This document shows positions 1-9,859 of a stretch of 64,000 bases of DNA, piece by piece. The notes below the pieces were generated by a model. The model searched no databases. It was given only the letters and a program-made list of their open reading frames with translations, and was not told the origin of the DNA. The position numbers were made by a program, and so were the translations under genes. The stretch is taken from positions 186,001 through 250,000 of the forward strand of contig CM026563.1 in the NCBI GenBank assembly GCA_015143295.1, in the 5' to 3' direction. How positions within the stretch are numbered: the stretch's first letter is position 1; each line of letters starts with the position of its first letter. The stretch comes from Tetracentron sinense. Its lineage: Eukaryota; Streptophyta; Magnoliopsida; Trochodendrales; Trochodendraceae.

Positions 1-38
1 TATCCCTTAACTCCTAGGGGGTCTTTTGGGGCGCGACA
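1..38 (+). repeat. 3' end of a Tekay-type LTR (inserted element, mostly outside the window)
   Basis: These bases match the last bases of the LTR that ends at 58085 (shared TATCCCTTAACTC and TTTTGGGG blocks), in + orientation, and end in CA. The next base starts the 3' internal tail of a - strand Tekay element. The simplest reading is that another Tekay copy in + orientation inserted here and only the end of its 3' LTR is in the window. Confidence 0.6.
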
Positions 39-105
39 AGTGAGGGTACTTTTCCCTCACCTCATCTTTGCGCTCCCACGTGGCTTCTTCAACCAAATGA
101 TATTG

Positions 106-996
106 CTAACGCAAGAGAACCAAGGGGATAGTCTTCGTGCGCAGGACTTGATCTCTACGATCCAAAATCTGAGTCGATTGCTCTACCAATGTGAGGTCTT
201 CCCGGATTTCCAATGGATCGAGGTTAATGACATGTGACGGATCTGTGATGTATTTCTGAAGCATGGAAAAGTGGAACACATTGTGGATTACCGCCATGTG
301 AGTAGGTAGGGTTACCCAGTAAGTGACTTCCCCTACTCGCGTGATCACCTCGAAAGGTCCTGCATACCTCGGGCTTTACTTACCTCTCTTGCCGAACCTC
401 ATAATTCCCTTGCTAGGAGAAATCTTCACAAAGACTTGATCCCTCTGGAATTCCAAGTCCATGCGACAAGTATCCGCATAGCTCTTCTGACGGCTCTGGG
501 TAGTCTTCAACCTCTCCTTGATGATCTTGACCCTATCTGCTGTCTGCTCAATCAACTCAGACCCCAAAACCTTTATTTTCCCAACTTCATCCCAATATAC
601 AGGAGATCGACAACTTCTCCCGTACAAGGCCTCGAAAGGTGCCACCTGGATGCTCGCTTGATAACTGTTTTTGTAGGCGAACTCAACCAACGGCAAGTGA
701 TCCTTCCAATTGCCTTGGAAGTCTAACTTGCATGCTCGGAGCATGTCCTCTATAATCTGGTTCACCCTCTCGGTCTGCCCATCAGTTTGAGGATGAAAGG
801 TGGTGCTAAAGTCCAAACGAGAACCTATAGTGCTCTGAAAGCTCTTCCAGAACCTGGACGTAAACCTCAGGTCTCGATCGGAAACGATACTCACTAGCAC
901 CCCGTGTAAACGAACCACTTCCTTAATGTATAAGGAAACAAGCTGGTTCGAGTTGAACGTATTCTGATAGGGAAGGAAATGTGCAGACTTTGTCAA
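106..996 (-). pseudogene. Tekay integrase core and chromodomain remnant
   Basis: The upstream part reads as the integrase core of gypsy elements (MTKSAHFLP, then SIVSDRDLRFTSRFWKSF, then FHPQTDGQTERVNQIIEDML). The downstream part carries a chromodomain-like segment (EDLTLVEQSTQILDRRDQVL, then IPLVLLR). Together they form the C-terminal half of integrase plus the chromatin-targeting tail of chromoviruses, which binds histone marks in the family. Broken. The same region in the right-hand Tekay copy (62115-63100) is clearly related. Confidence 0.85.
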
Positions 997-1011
997 CCTA
1001 TCAACTACAAC

Positions 1012-1990
1012 CTAGAGAGCATCGGAGTTCTTCACCGTCCTTGACAAACCAACTATGAAATCCATAGAGATGTTCTCCCATTTCCATTGGGGAATAAGGA
1101 GGGGCTGCAAAAGACCTGTTGGCCTCTGATGCTCGGCCTTAACCTCCTGGCACACTAAACACTGAGACATATACTCTACCACTTCCCTCTTTATGTTCCT
1201 CCACCAGAAGTGCCCCTTGAGGTTCCGGTACATCTTCGTACCCCCAGGATGCATAGTATACTTGAACTTGTGGGCTTCATCCAAGATCTCACGAGTCACG
1301 CCTCAAGGCTTCATTAGCGGGGACACATAGCCTTCCCTTGAATGTGATGACACCATCACCAGTCAAGGCAAACTTTATACTGCCATTACTGACGGCCTTG
1401 TCCCTGTATGCTAGCAACTCAGTGTCCGAACTCTGAAGCTCTCGGATCTGGTCCAAGTTAGTGGGTCGAACTGCCAGGTTGGCCACTAACACACCTGACG
1501 GACTCCAATTGAGGTTAACATCCCTGTTGGACACCTCCTCCAATAACTTCCACTCCTGCACCATCATGTGCGCCAAGAGTCTCGGGGGCTTCTTGCTAAG
1601 AGCATCCGCTACCACATTCACCTTACCCGGGTGGTGCTGAATGGAGCATTTATAGTCCTTCATGAACTCCATCCATCGACGCTGCCTTAGATTCATGAAA
1701 ACAGGTACTTCAAGCTCTTGTGATCCGTGAACACATCGAACTGTTCCTCGTAAAGGCAGTGTCGCCAAATCTTCAGTGCGAATACAACTGCTGTGAGCTC
1801 TAAGTCGTGCGTAGGATAGTTCTTCTTATGCTCTTTCAATTGCCGGGAAGCATAGGCAATGACCTACCCGTTCTGCATCAGAACACATCCTAGCCCGATG
1901 TGCGAGATATCACTATAAACCACGACGCCACCACTCCCAGCTGGAACTGTGAGGACTGGGGTCGTAGTGAGCCGCTTCTTCAACTCCCTG
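1012..1990 (-). pseudogene. Tekay RNase H and integrase zinc-binding remnant
   Basis: 1289-1768 contains the RNase H to integrase linker of gypsy elements (MEFMKDYKCSIQHHPGKVNV, then ADALSKKP). 1012-1299 contains the HHCC zinc-binding domain of integrase (HPGGTKMYRNLKGHFWW, then CLVCQEVKAEHQRPTGLLQP), followed by the start of the core. RNase H would degrade the RNA of the RNA/DNA hybrid, and the HHCC domain helps integrase bind LTR ends. Broken. Confidence 0.8.
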
Positions 1991-1999
1991 AAGCTCCTC

Positions 2000-2830
2000 T
2001 CACTTATCACTCCAAGTGAACTTAGCGTTCTTCCGCGTCAAGTAAGCGATGCCGCTAAGCTGGAGAACCCCTCGACAAAGTGCCCTGTAATAGCTTGCCA
2101 AGCCGAGAAAACTACGTATTTCGATAACACTCTTGGGCCTCTCCCAGTTCATCACTGCCTCTGTCTTCGCAGAGTCGATTGAGATACCCTTCGCAGACAC
2201 TACATGGCCAAGGAACGCCATTTTCTCCAACCAGAATTCACATTTGCTCAACTTAGAATACAGGCTATGCTCTCGGAGAGTATGCAACGTGAGTCAAAGA
2301 TCTCTAGCACGATCATCTTGTTTCTTGGAGTACACAAGGATATCATTAACGAAGACGATCACACACCGATTGAGAGATGACCTAAACACCCAGTTCATCA
2401 AGTCCATAAAAGCAGTCGACGCGTTCGTCAGACCAAAAGGCATGACAAGGAACTTATAGTGTTCATACTGAGTCTTGAAGGCAGTCTTGGGAACGTCTTC
2501 AGTCTTGATCTTCAACTGGTGATAGTTCGATCGAAGATCAATCTTGAAGAAGAACTTCGCTCCCTTCAACTGGTCAAACAAGTCGTCTATCCGAGGTAAT
2601 GGATAACGATTCTTGATCGTGACCTTGTTCAGCTACCAGTAGCCGATGCACATCCTCATCGACCCATCTTTCTTCATGAAGAGCACTGGAGCTCCCTATG
2701 GTGACACACTTGGTCGGATGAAACCAAAAGACTGCAGTTCTTCAATCTGCTCTTTCAACTCCTTTAGCTCCACAGGGGCCATCCTGTAAGGTGCCCTGGA
2801 TATCGGAGCTGTGCCTGGAGTCAACTCAAT
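2000..2830 (-). pseudogene. Tekay reverse transcriptase remnant
   Basis: Recognisable RT blocks: [28 protein letters not shown], and the catalytic-site region [13 protein letters not shown], where the family usually shows a DD pair. The connection domain (FLGHVVSAKGISID, then IRSFLGLASYYR) follows. The region up to about 2830 still shows the N-terminal fingers motif. Broken. Confidence 0.85.
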
Positions 2831-3021
2831 GGCAAACAATCACCTGATTAGGAGGCAATCCAGGCAAGTCTTCGGGAAACATGTCCAGAAATTCACTCAC
2901 AACCGGATGGCTGAAGAGTCACGTGCCTCCAGGTTCGAGAGACTAAGAGCTGCTAGACAAGCTTTGTTCCTCTTCCGCAGCCCTTAGAAGTGAAACGACT
3001 TCTCTTCAACTGGTTGAAAGT

Positions 3022-3338
3022 TCACAATCTTCTTAAAACACGCCACATGCCCGTGGTGATCAAGAGCCAATCCATTCCCAAGATGACATCGAAGTCTTGG
3101 AAATCTAAGATGATCGGATTGGCTGACAACTCATGTTGCCCAACTTGGACTATGCAAGCCCGGTACACTCGGTCCGCAGACATTGACTTGCCGAGCAGAG
3201 TCGAAATGGACAACTGATGTAGCCGACTCGGCTCCGAAGTAAAGCACTTAACGAAACTAGGCGAGACAAAAGAATGTGTTGATCCAATGTCAATCAATAC
3301 ACGGGCCAAGCATTCGCATTTGCTCACTAGTAAGGCGT
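3022..3338 (-). pseudogene. Tekay aspartic protease remnant
   Basis: The segment CLARVLIDIGSTHSFVSPSF is the plant chromovirus protease active-site region (family consensus DTGSTHSF), and DVILGMDWL follows at the expected distance. It would cut the gag-pol polyprotein. It lies directly downstream (on the - strand) of an intron-like spacer and upstream of the RT. Not intact. Confidence 0.8.
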
Positions 3339-3482
3339 CTGTGTATTATAAATAACTAAGTGTCAACCCATTGCAAGCAATTTCTAATAAGTATAAGTAG
3401 CATGTTTATAACATAGATTGCAACCATAGCATAAATATAACATCGATAGTTTATAACTTGAATGAATGAAATTTGAGCGTAC
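3339..3482 (-). other. Intron-like spacer between gag and protease (Tekay, left copy)
   Basis: On the - strand this 144-base AT-rich stretch begins GTACG, right after GTGCAAG, and ends ACACAG, right before the protease coding segment. The right-hand Tekay copy has a 136-base spacer with the same borders at the same site (59656-59791), although the spacer sequences have diverged. Splicing between gag and pol parts is known from Ogre elements. Whether this Tekay subfamily uses it is an inference. Confidence 0.55.
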
Positions 3483-4650
3483 CTTGCACAACATCGTCAG
3501 ATGCATGTGCGTCTTGCTCGGACATGGTGAAGACCCTACCTTGGTTCGCCTGACGAGGCGGCTATGAGGGCGTGGAAGCTTGTGAAGACCCCTGCTGAGA
3601 AACCTGTCAAGCTGGGGGCATACTCCCCTGAGGCTGGGCCTGGGCCTGCTGGTAGTGGCGTGGACACTCTCGGATCACGTGTCCCTGCTCACCACAATGG
3701 AAGCAACCACAAGAGATCCTTTGACATTTCCCGGCCTTGTGCCTCTTGCCATAGTATGCACACGCCTCAAATGACAATGATGAGAACATAGGTGGCACAT
3801 ATCACATGGCCTGCGTAGTAGTGGGGCGGGGAGCCTGTGTAACAATAGGGCAAGGAACCTGCGGTGCAAAAGGAGGCCTCTACGCCTGTGCCGGCCTGGA
3901 AGTCTGATATGGGGCAGTCCTGACCTTCTTCTCAGGCTGTGCTGAGCCACTGGACTGGCCTTTAACCATCTCCCTTCTCTTGCAGAATTCCTCAGAATTT
4001 GTCTCAGCCAACAGTGCTTTATCATTGACCTCTGTATAGGTGTCATGTCTAAACATTGAAACCCTATCTCTAATATAACCCTTTAGTCCCTTCTCGAACT
4101 TCTTGGCCCTCATTGCCTCTGTGGCTATCATGAGCAAACCTCGACAACTTTGAAAACTTGGCCTTGACATGTTGCCCTGCTCCAAGGTAATGAACTCCAT
4201 TTCTTTCTTCTCCCCGACTCCTACTGGGAAGTATTTCTTGTAGAATATATCAAGAAACTCTCCCCATGTCCACTCTTAACCAGCTCGAGTCAAGTCTCTC
4301 GTCCTGATGGCGGATCTTCATCAGTGATCTGCTTCACCTTCCATCACAAATGCGGTCCACGTAACTCTCTCTGCCTCAGTCGGTACCTAGACAGAAAACA
4401 ACTTTTCCAGCTGCATAACCCATGCCTTTGAAATCAATGGGTCTATGCTACCATAGAATATGGAGGCCTTATCCTCCAAAAAGCCTCAATTCCTACCTAT
4501 GTTCTGTGTGGAGGAGGTGACAGTAGAACAACCAGCATGGCAGCAGGCTGTCTAGCTGAGAGAAGTGCCATGGTCTCAGCGATAGACCCAAGGATCTGAG
4601 TCAAATCAGGCTGCTCATCTGGTCATCCCCCACTGGAGCATCACCTCAAT
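3483..4650 (-). pseudogene. Tekay gag remnant with CCHC zinc knuckle
   Basis: The 3880-4200 piece matches plant retrotransposon gag (FITLEQGNMS, then AMRAKKFEKGLKGYIRDRVS, then KALLAETNSEEF). The 3607-3798 piece holds the zinc knuckle CGCFHCGEQGHVIRECP. Gag forms the virus-like particle that packages element RNA. The right copy (58400-59655) is closely related. Broken. Confidence 0.85.
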
Positions 4651-4956
4651 TCCCTCTGGTTTGGTAACCGCGACCCTCTGCACCGCGTCTTATGATCGGA
4701 TCTTGAGAATAACAGTACATCACGAGTCTAACTTGGAAACCAAACTCTTTGAACATAACAATTTAATGAGCATAAAGTGCTTATAACGCGTATATATTAT
4801 ACATCGAGGTATACACATAGTTTTATAATAGTCTAGTTGAAATTCCTAGTGAAGCTAAGACACTAAGTTTGGTTGAAGTATCAACCGGTTATAGACTAAG
4901 ACTAATTGTTTAGTCTATACTTGGAATACGACTTCCTATACGGACTTAATGCCTTG

Positions 4957-4968
4957 GCTCTGATACCA
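4957..4968 (-). promoter_or_regulatory. Primer binding site, initiator tRNA-Met type
   Basis: The - strand reads TGGTATCAGAGC, the standard plant primer site for initiator tRNA-Met, four bases from the LTR end at 4973. It fixes the orientation of the element and which LTR is 5'. Confidence 0.9.
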
Positions 4969-5509
4969 ACTCTGTTGCGACCCAAAATCCCCCTTAGAAG
5001 TTAGAAGAGACTTTGTGCATGACTAACATATCATATCAAGACATTATGTAGAAGATGCAAGGCATACTATAGCGGAAACTGAAAATTTCTTTTTTACATA
5101 CCGTATTTTAAGTTTATACAACACTTAACAAACCCAAAAGTATAAGTGGACATGCCCACTCAATCAAAATCTATAAACATAAGCACTCCCTCTCATCACT
5201 CAAGAGTAATCGAGATACGACCACCTATCAAGTGTCCTCTCCTCATGAGGTTGGCATCGGAACAAACTTCTCTTCTACATTCTCCTCCTCAACCCATGGA
5301 GCTGGATTACAAATAACAGTTTGACCGAGCATGGCATACTCAGCATATACAAACCACTAGCTAATAGAGTTATAACATCAATACTAACATGCTTAATCGT
5401 AGAGACATATGAGTTCATCATACACTGTTAAATCCGTGTGTGGAAACCCATACTTTGAAACATATTTTAAAAGTGCATAGTTTTCCAAAACCTTTACCTT
5501 ATGAGCTTT

Positions 5510-5990
5510 CATAGAAATCAGAACTTGTCTTGTGAGGTCTTACGAGAATCAAAATTCTTATGAGTTTCTTATGAGTTCTTATGAGTCGTGTGAGATCCCT
5601 ATGAGACGTGTGAGATCCTTATGAGACGTGTGACTGTGTGAGATCCTTATGAGCATTGAGATCCTTTTGAGACTTATGAATTCTTATGAGCATTTATGAT
5701 CCTTGCGAGACTTATGAGATCTTAGACCAACCCTCTGTTTAGCTTTATCAAGCTTATGAGCTTATGAGGTTTCTTATGAGTATACTTAAAAACTTAGCTT
5801 ATGAACTTTGAAATACCCGTGCTTATGAGAAAACATCGATCATGCGAGACATAGTGTGCATAGAGTACTTGTGAATATCATAGTAACTTAGAGAATCTTA
5901 AAGCATAATCATATGAGACTTATGAGCTTCATGGTAAGCGTAAAAGACTTTAAAGCATTGAATACATATACATGAAGTTTCATTCCTAGC
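5510..5990 (-). repeat. Degenerate TTATGAGA-rich short repeats inside the LTR
   Basis: The motif CTTATGAG or GTGTGAGATCC recurs roughly twenty times at irregular 10-30 base spacing, densest at 5560-5720. It is a decayed minisatellite inside the LTR. Nothing codes here. Confidence 0.7.
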
Positions 5991-6509
5991 ATGGAGTACA
6001 CATACTTAGAGTTTATACATTGAATTTAACAAGAACATATCCATCCATATCACTTTTCATTGAAGAAATCATAACAAGGGTAGATAGTAGGGTGTATCTA
6101 CCTTTCAAGATTAATTCCCTTTGATCTTATCGCTTGAGAAAGCTTGTGGAAGTGAAAACCGGACTTCTCCTTCAAGCTCAAGCAAAACCCTAGCTTTCTC
6201 TCTCAAAATCTCTCTCAAATACTCTCTTAAGGTTGTGTAAACCTTAACCCACGAGTGTGGGGCCTTATATAGGCTAAGGGGTTGGCAAAAACCCCTTATA
6301 CCCTTAAAAAATATTTTCCAAGGTCGGCTAAGGCACAAATGTGAAGGATGGGTCTACCGGTTGACCGGTCAGTTTAGGGGGTTCTGGAAAAAAACCCCAT
6401 ACAAAAAAGGGCAACACCGGTCTGGTTGAGCGGTCAATCGGTTGCCCTTGATTTTGCCTATTTTGGCCTGGGGTTACACTTTTGACTCTTTTGTTTTCAA
6501 CACTCTAAA

Positions 6510-8168
6510 CAAGGTTCAAAATTTTGACGAAATTTCGTATATTTCGACGATATGTATCAATTTCAGAGGGTCCCGACACATCTAGACCAAGATTTCTAAT
6601 TTTTACAATTTGTTGAATATTTCGATCGAAATATCCGAAATATCGCACGATATTTTGTAAATATCGTGCGATATTTTTGAGTCACTATTTGGGTTTTTTT
6701 TTTACATTTCTTCGTTTGGTATCTTGCGATATCGTTTTTAAAAAAAAAAAAGAACAGGGGGTGTGAGTTGCAAAGGAGAATAAGGATAAAGGGAATTGGA
6801 GAGAATTGCAAAAATTCTCTGATTGAGAAGCAAAAGAAGAAAAAAAAAAAATAAAAACATAATTTTGAGAAGGATTCGACAGAGGAGGAATAGTAGGGAC
6901 TAGGTACATACCTGGAGCCTGGAGGACCTCCGTCTCCATTCCCATCGCCGTCGCTATCTGTCGCCGAGCGCTCTAGCCCTAGGTTGGTCTCCTCTCCCCT
7001 TTTCCTTTATTTCATTGAATGAGAAATCTGGATTGTGACTTAAGTTTTAAGTATGGGGTTTTGCAAATCAGCAGCTAGGTTTATCAAATTTTGCAAATAC
7101 ACTATTATGAATAACGATTTTGCAAATTAACTTTCGGTTTTCTAGTAGTTAGACAAATAACCTTTGGTTAGACTTTCATTTGTAATTATTATTAAAATGA
7201 CTATTATGTCCTTAAGAGATTTCATAATTTCACAAAGGCTTTTTAATTGCTCTTGAACTATGGTTAATAAGTTTTAACCACTATGGTTAATTTTTTTCTA
7301 AAATTAAGATTAGGTGCTTTCACCCTAAGGGTTATTGAATCTTAACCACAGTTAAAAAAAGTTAAAAGGGGATACATTTTAAATATTTTTTTTTCCTAAA
7401 AACCAAGGTTATATATTTTAACCATAAGGGTTAGTGAATTTTTACCACAGTTAAATGGAGTTAAAAGGGGACACATTATTTAAAAAAAAAATCTAAAAAC
7501 CAAGATTAGATGCTTTAACCTTAAGGGTTTGTGAATCTTAACCACAATTAAAGGGAGCTAAAAGGGGACATGTTAATTTTTTTTCCCTAAAAACCAAGGT
7601 TAGATGCTTTAACCTTAAGGGTTAGGGAATCTTAACCACAATTAAAAGGAGTTAAAAGGGGACACATTAAATTTTTTTTCTAAAAACCATGGTTAGATAT
7701 TTTGACCCTAAGGGTTAGTGAATCTTAACTACAATTAAAGGGAGTTAAAAGGGGAAACGTTACTTTTTTTATTATTTCTAAAATCAAAGTTAGATGCTTT
7801 ACACTAAGTGTTGGTGAATCTTAACCACAATTAAAAGAGTTAAAAGCGGACATCTTAACCCTAAGTGTAAGTTACATCAATATTAGTGAATCATACATTG
7901 TTGTTAGCGTCAACGCACATCTTTGGCCCCCTTCTTACTGTATCTCTTATATACATTGTTGTTTTTTAAAATTTTTTGATTCTCAGATGTGTATTAACAT
8001 CTATTTTAACAATTCCTGAAGTTTCATTGAAAAATTCTATGTTTTTCACTATTTTTTTCTCCATGTGCGATATTGTTCCCGCGATATCGATATATCTAAC
8101 GAAATATCCTCGGTATATCTTTTTTCCACGGCTTGAAATGATATGCGAAATCGATATTCAGAACTTTG
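6510..8168. mobile_element. Non-autonomous hAT-like DNA transposon (copy 1)
   Basis: The 1659-bp insertion is flanked by an exact 8-bp duplication ACTCTAAA (6502-6509 and 8169-8176). Its ends are imperfect terminal inverted repeats: CAAGGTTCAAAATTTTG on the left and CAAAGTTCTGAATATCG on the right (reverse complement). An 8-bp duplication and a CA..GGTT terminus fit the hAT superfamily. No transposase is visible. Subterminal zones are dense in ATATCG/CGATAT motifs, as in the copy at 13961-14918. A GC-rich patch at about 6880-6990 interrupts the AT-rich body and could be captured sequence. A tandem repeat array fills 7240-7870. Confidence 0.75.
7240..7870. repeat. Tandem repeat, units of about 85-100 bp with GGTTAA/TTAACC core
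   Basis: About six to seven units each contain, in order, an 'AAAACCAAGGTTAGATGCTT' stretch, 'TTAACCnTAAGGGTT', 'GAATCTTAACCACAATTAAA' and 'GGAGTTAAAAGGGGACA'. Length varies mainly in an A/T run. The same module occurs in both orientations in the CACTA intron at about 38940-40560. Confidence 0.8.
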
Positions 8169-8378
8169 ACTCTAAACACTTAGCATTTTTTATACTCTAC
8201 CTTTGCACATTTAAACATGCACAACACTTAGACATAAATGAAAACTCTCATTATCATTCACCATACTCAAACAACATAAAGAGGCCTTTGGCCTTTATGC
8301 TTTGTACACTGGCACTATTCACACAAGTGCACTTAGAGTTCCGGGGTTCTACAAACATATTAATAGAATTATTGTAGC

Positions 8379-9255
8379 TGAAGTGTAAATTTCTGGGAAA
8401 GCCACGCGTCAGCAGCTGCTACAGGTACTCTGGTATACTGGTAGAAGGTTGAAGTTGAAGGGTGTATTACCCTGACCTCTACTCCGATGCCAAAGTAAGG
8501 GTAGAAGATGATGAATAGTAAGAAGCACATAAGTAAGAGGGAAAGAGCTGAAATTTTTTGATCTTTATGCACTGGGTTTCTAGGGGTATTTATAGGTTTA
8601 GCCGGATGCCCATGGATGATCATAGATGCCCATACCATGTGCTATAAACTCATTACCAAATATGTTAAACAGATTTGGTACCTTACGTGTCATACGTGGG
8701 AGCCTGCTATTAGTTTAGTCGGTTTGGTTTGACAGCACGCAGAAGTGACCAATATTAAATGCCAAGATAGTGCTTTTCACCTACTGTCAGAGTAGAACAA
8801 TTACCTCCTGACCACTTCCTCATGCGAGTCGGTCTCGTTGTTGACTCAAGTTCGGGTTCGTTGTATATGTGTTAAAACGAGATTCGATACGCTTTTCACC
8901 TACTGTCAGAGTAGAACGATCACATCCTGACCACTTCCTTATGCAAGTCGGTCTCGTTGTTGACTTAAGCTCGGGTTCGTTGTATATGCGTTAAAACGAG
9001 ATTCGATACGCTTATTCTGAAGACAATGGATACGTTGTGCACATGACAACACATACGTTGTCGAGAGTACAACGGGAATGTTGTTCACAAGACAACGGGT
9101 AAATTGTGAAATATACAACGGGAACGTTATAAGTCAGACAACGGATCATTCCTCTTTTAATCACGTAATCCACGTGTCACCCATCGGTGATCATAACAAC
9201 GAAAACTAGCTCGTTCCCCAACACTTAATCAATTTTACGAATTTTATCCTTTACA
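8379..9255 (-). repeat. 3' LTR of the Tat element
   Basis: 877 bp. It aligns with 19924-20680 over its length, except for an extra 119-bp tandem copy. The adjacent polypurine tract (- strand AAAGGGGCAAAT) lies just inside at 9256-9267. Confidence 0.9.
8772..9009. repeat. 119-bp tandem duplication inside the 3' LTR
   Basis: The block beginning GCTTTTCACCTACTGTCAG at 8772 is repeated at 8891. The 5' LTR has it only once (about 20312), so the extra copy arose in this LTR after or during insertion. Confidence 0.85.
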
Positions 9256-9859
9256 ATTTGCCCCTTTATGATACTTGGAACGCAGTTCGAAGTGTCATAA
9301 ACTAACAAAAGGCAACAAATCATACCTAACTTGCTCCCGGGATTCGTAATGTTAAGTGAACCATATGCCAAGGACGCCAAACGTTCACTCTATTTGTCCT
9401 ACATTTGCGAAACCGTCATGCCTCATTAATGCATGACAGGCTGCCATCATGTCATTTTTCAGAATTCGAAGCGCTTTATTCCTCCGACGGTTACTCTATT
9501 TGTCTAAAAAAGACAATCATGCTCTTGCTATTACTAACTTGTACGCTCGTGATGAAGGGTAACTCTGTCTTGGACGAAGTTTCTTTTGACACGCTAATTT
9601 CAAATATATGTAAATGACTATTCTGACCTTATTCCTTGGGCATGTGTATGGCTCCGATGAAGGGTATTCTTGTCTTTTACCCTTCTTGAGATATCTATAA
9701 GTTGTTGAAGAGTCTCCCATTTTTCTTCACCTTACTCCCGAAGTACTGTTACTCTGCCGATTTTGCGCCTCTACCAAGTCTCCACACCTTCAAGCTTTCT
9801 TTGTTCTCCTTCCTTCTTTGGTACGTTTTTTCTGACTTCTTTCATTTGCGTTTTTACTT

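Larger units (their letters stand above)
39..8353 (-). mobile_element. Ty3/gypsy Tekay/Del chromovirus, broken, - strand
   Basis: On the - strand, from high to low coordinates, it shows an LTR (8353-4973), an initiator tRNA-Met primer site, gag with a zinc knuckle, protease, reverse transcriptase, RNase H, integrase and a C-terminal chromodomain-like tail. This order and the chromodomain are typical of Tekay/Del. The 3' LTR is not in view, because at 38/39 the element meets an oppositely oriented LTR end. The coding part is broken into about ten open pieces, so it is long dead. A hAT-like element has inserted in its 5' LTR. The right end TGTAGAAC (read on the - strand) is followed outside by AACAT, a possible target duplication that cannot be tested here. 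Confidence 0.85.
4973..8353 (-). repeat. 5' LTR of the left Tekay element, split by a hAT-like insertion
   Basis: The LTR starts TGTAGAAC at 8353 and ends CGCAACA at 4973 on the - strand. Removing the hAT-like insertion (6510-8168) and its 8-bp duplication leaves about 1.7 kb, shorter than the 2.15-kb LTR at 55936-58085, to which its ends are similar. The stretch 6240-6260 (CTTATATAGGC on the + strand; GCCTATATAAGG on the - strand) looks like the LTR TATA box. Confidence 0.75.

Noticed and set aside
4970-5000. Functional tRNA gene near the primer site
   Set aside because: Only the 12-base primer-site complement is present, with no tRNA body.
7240-7870. Telomere-like AACCCTAAGGGTTA words
   Set aside because: They occur once per 85-100-bp unit and not as tandem heptamers, so this is not an interstitial telomere.
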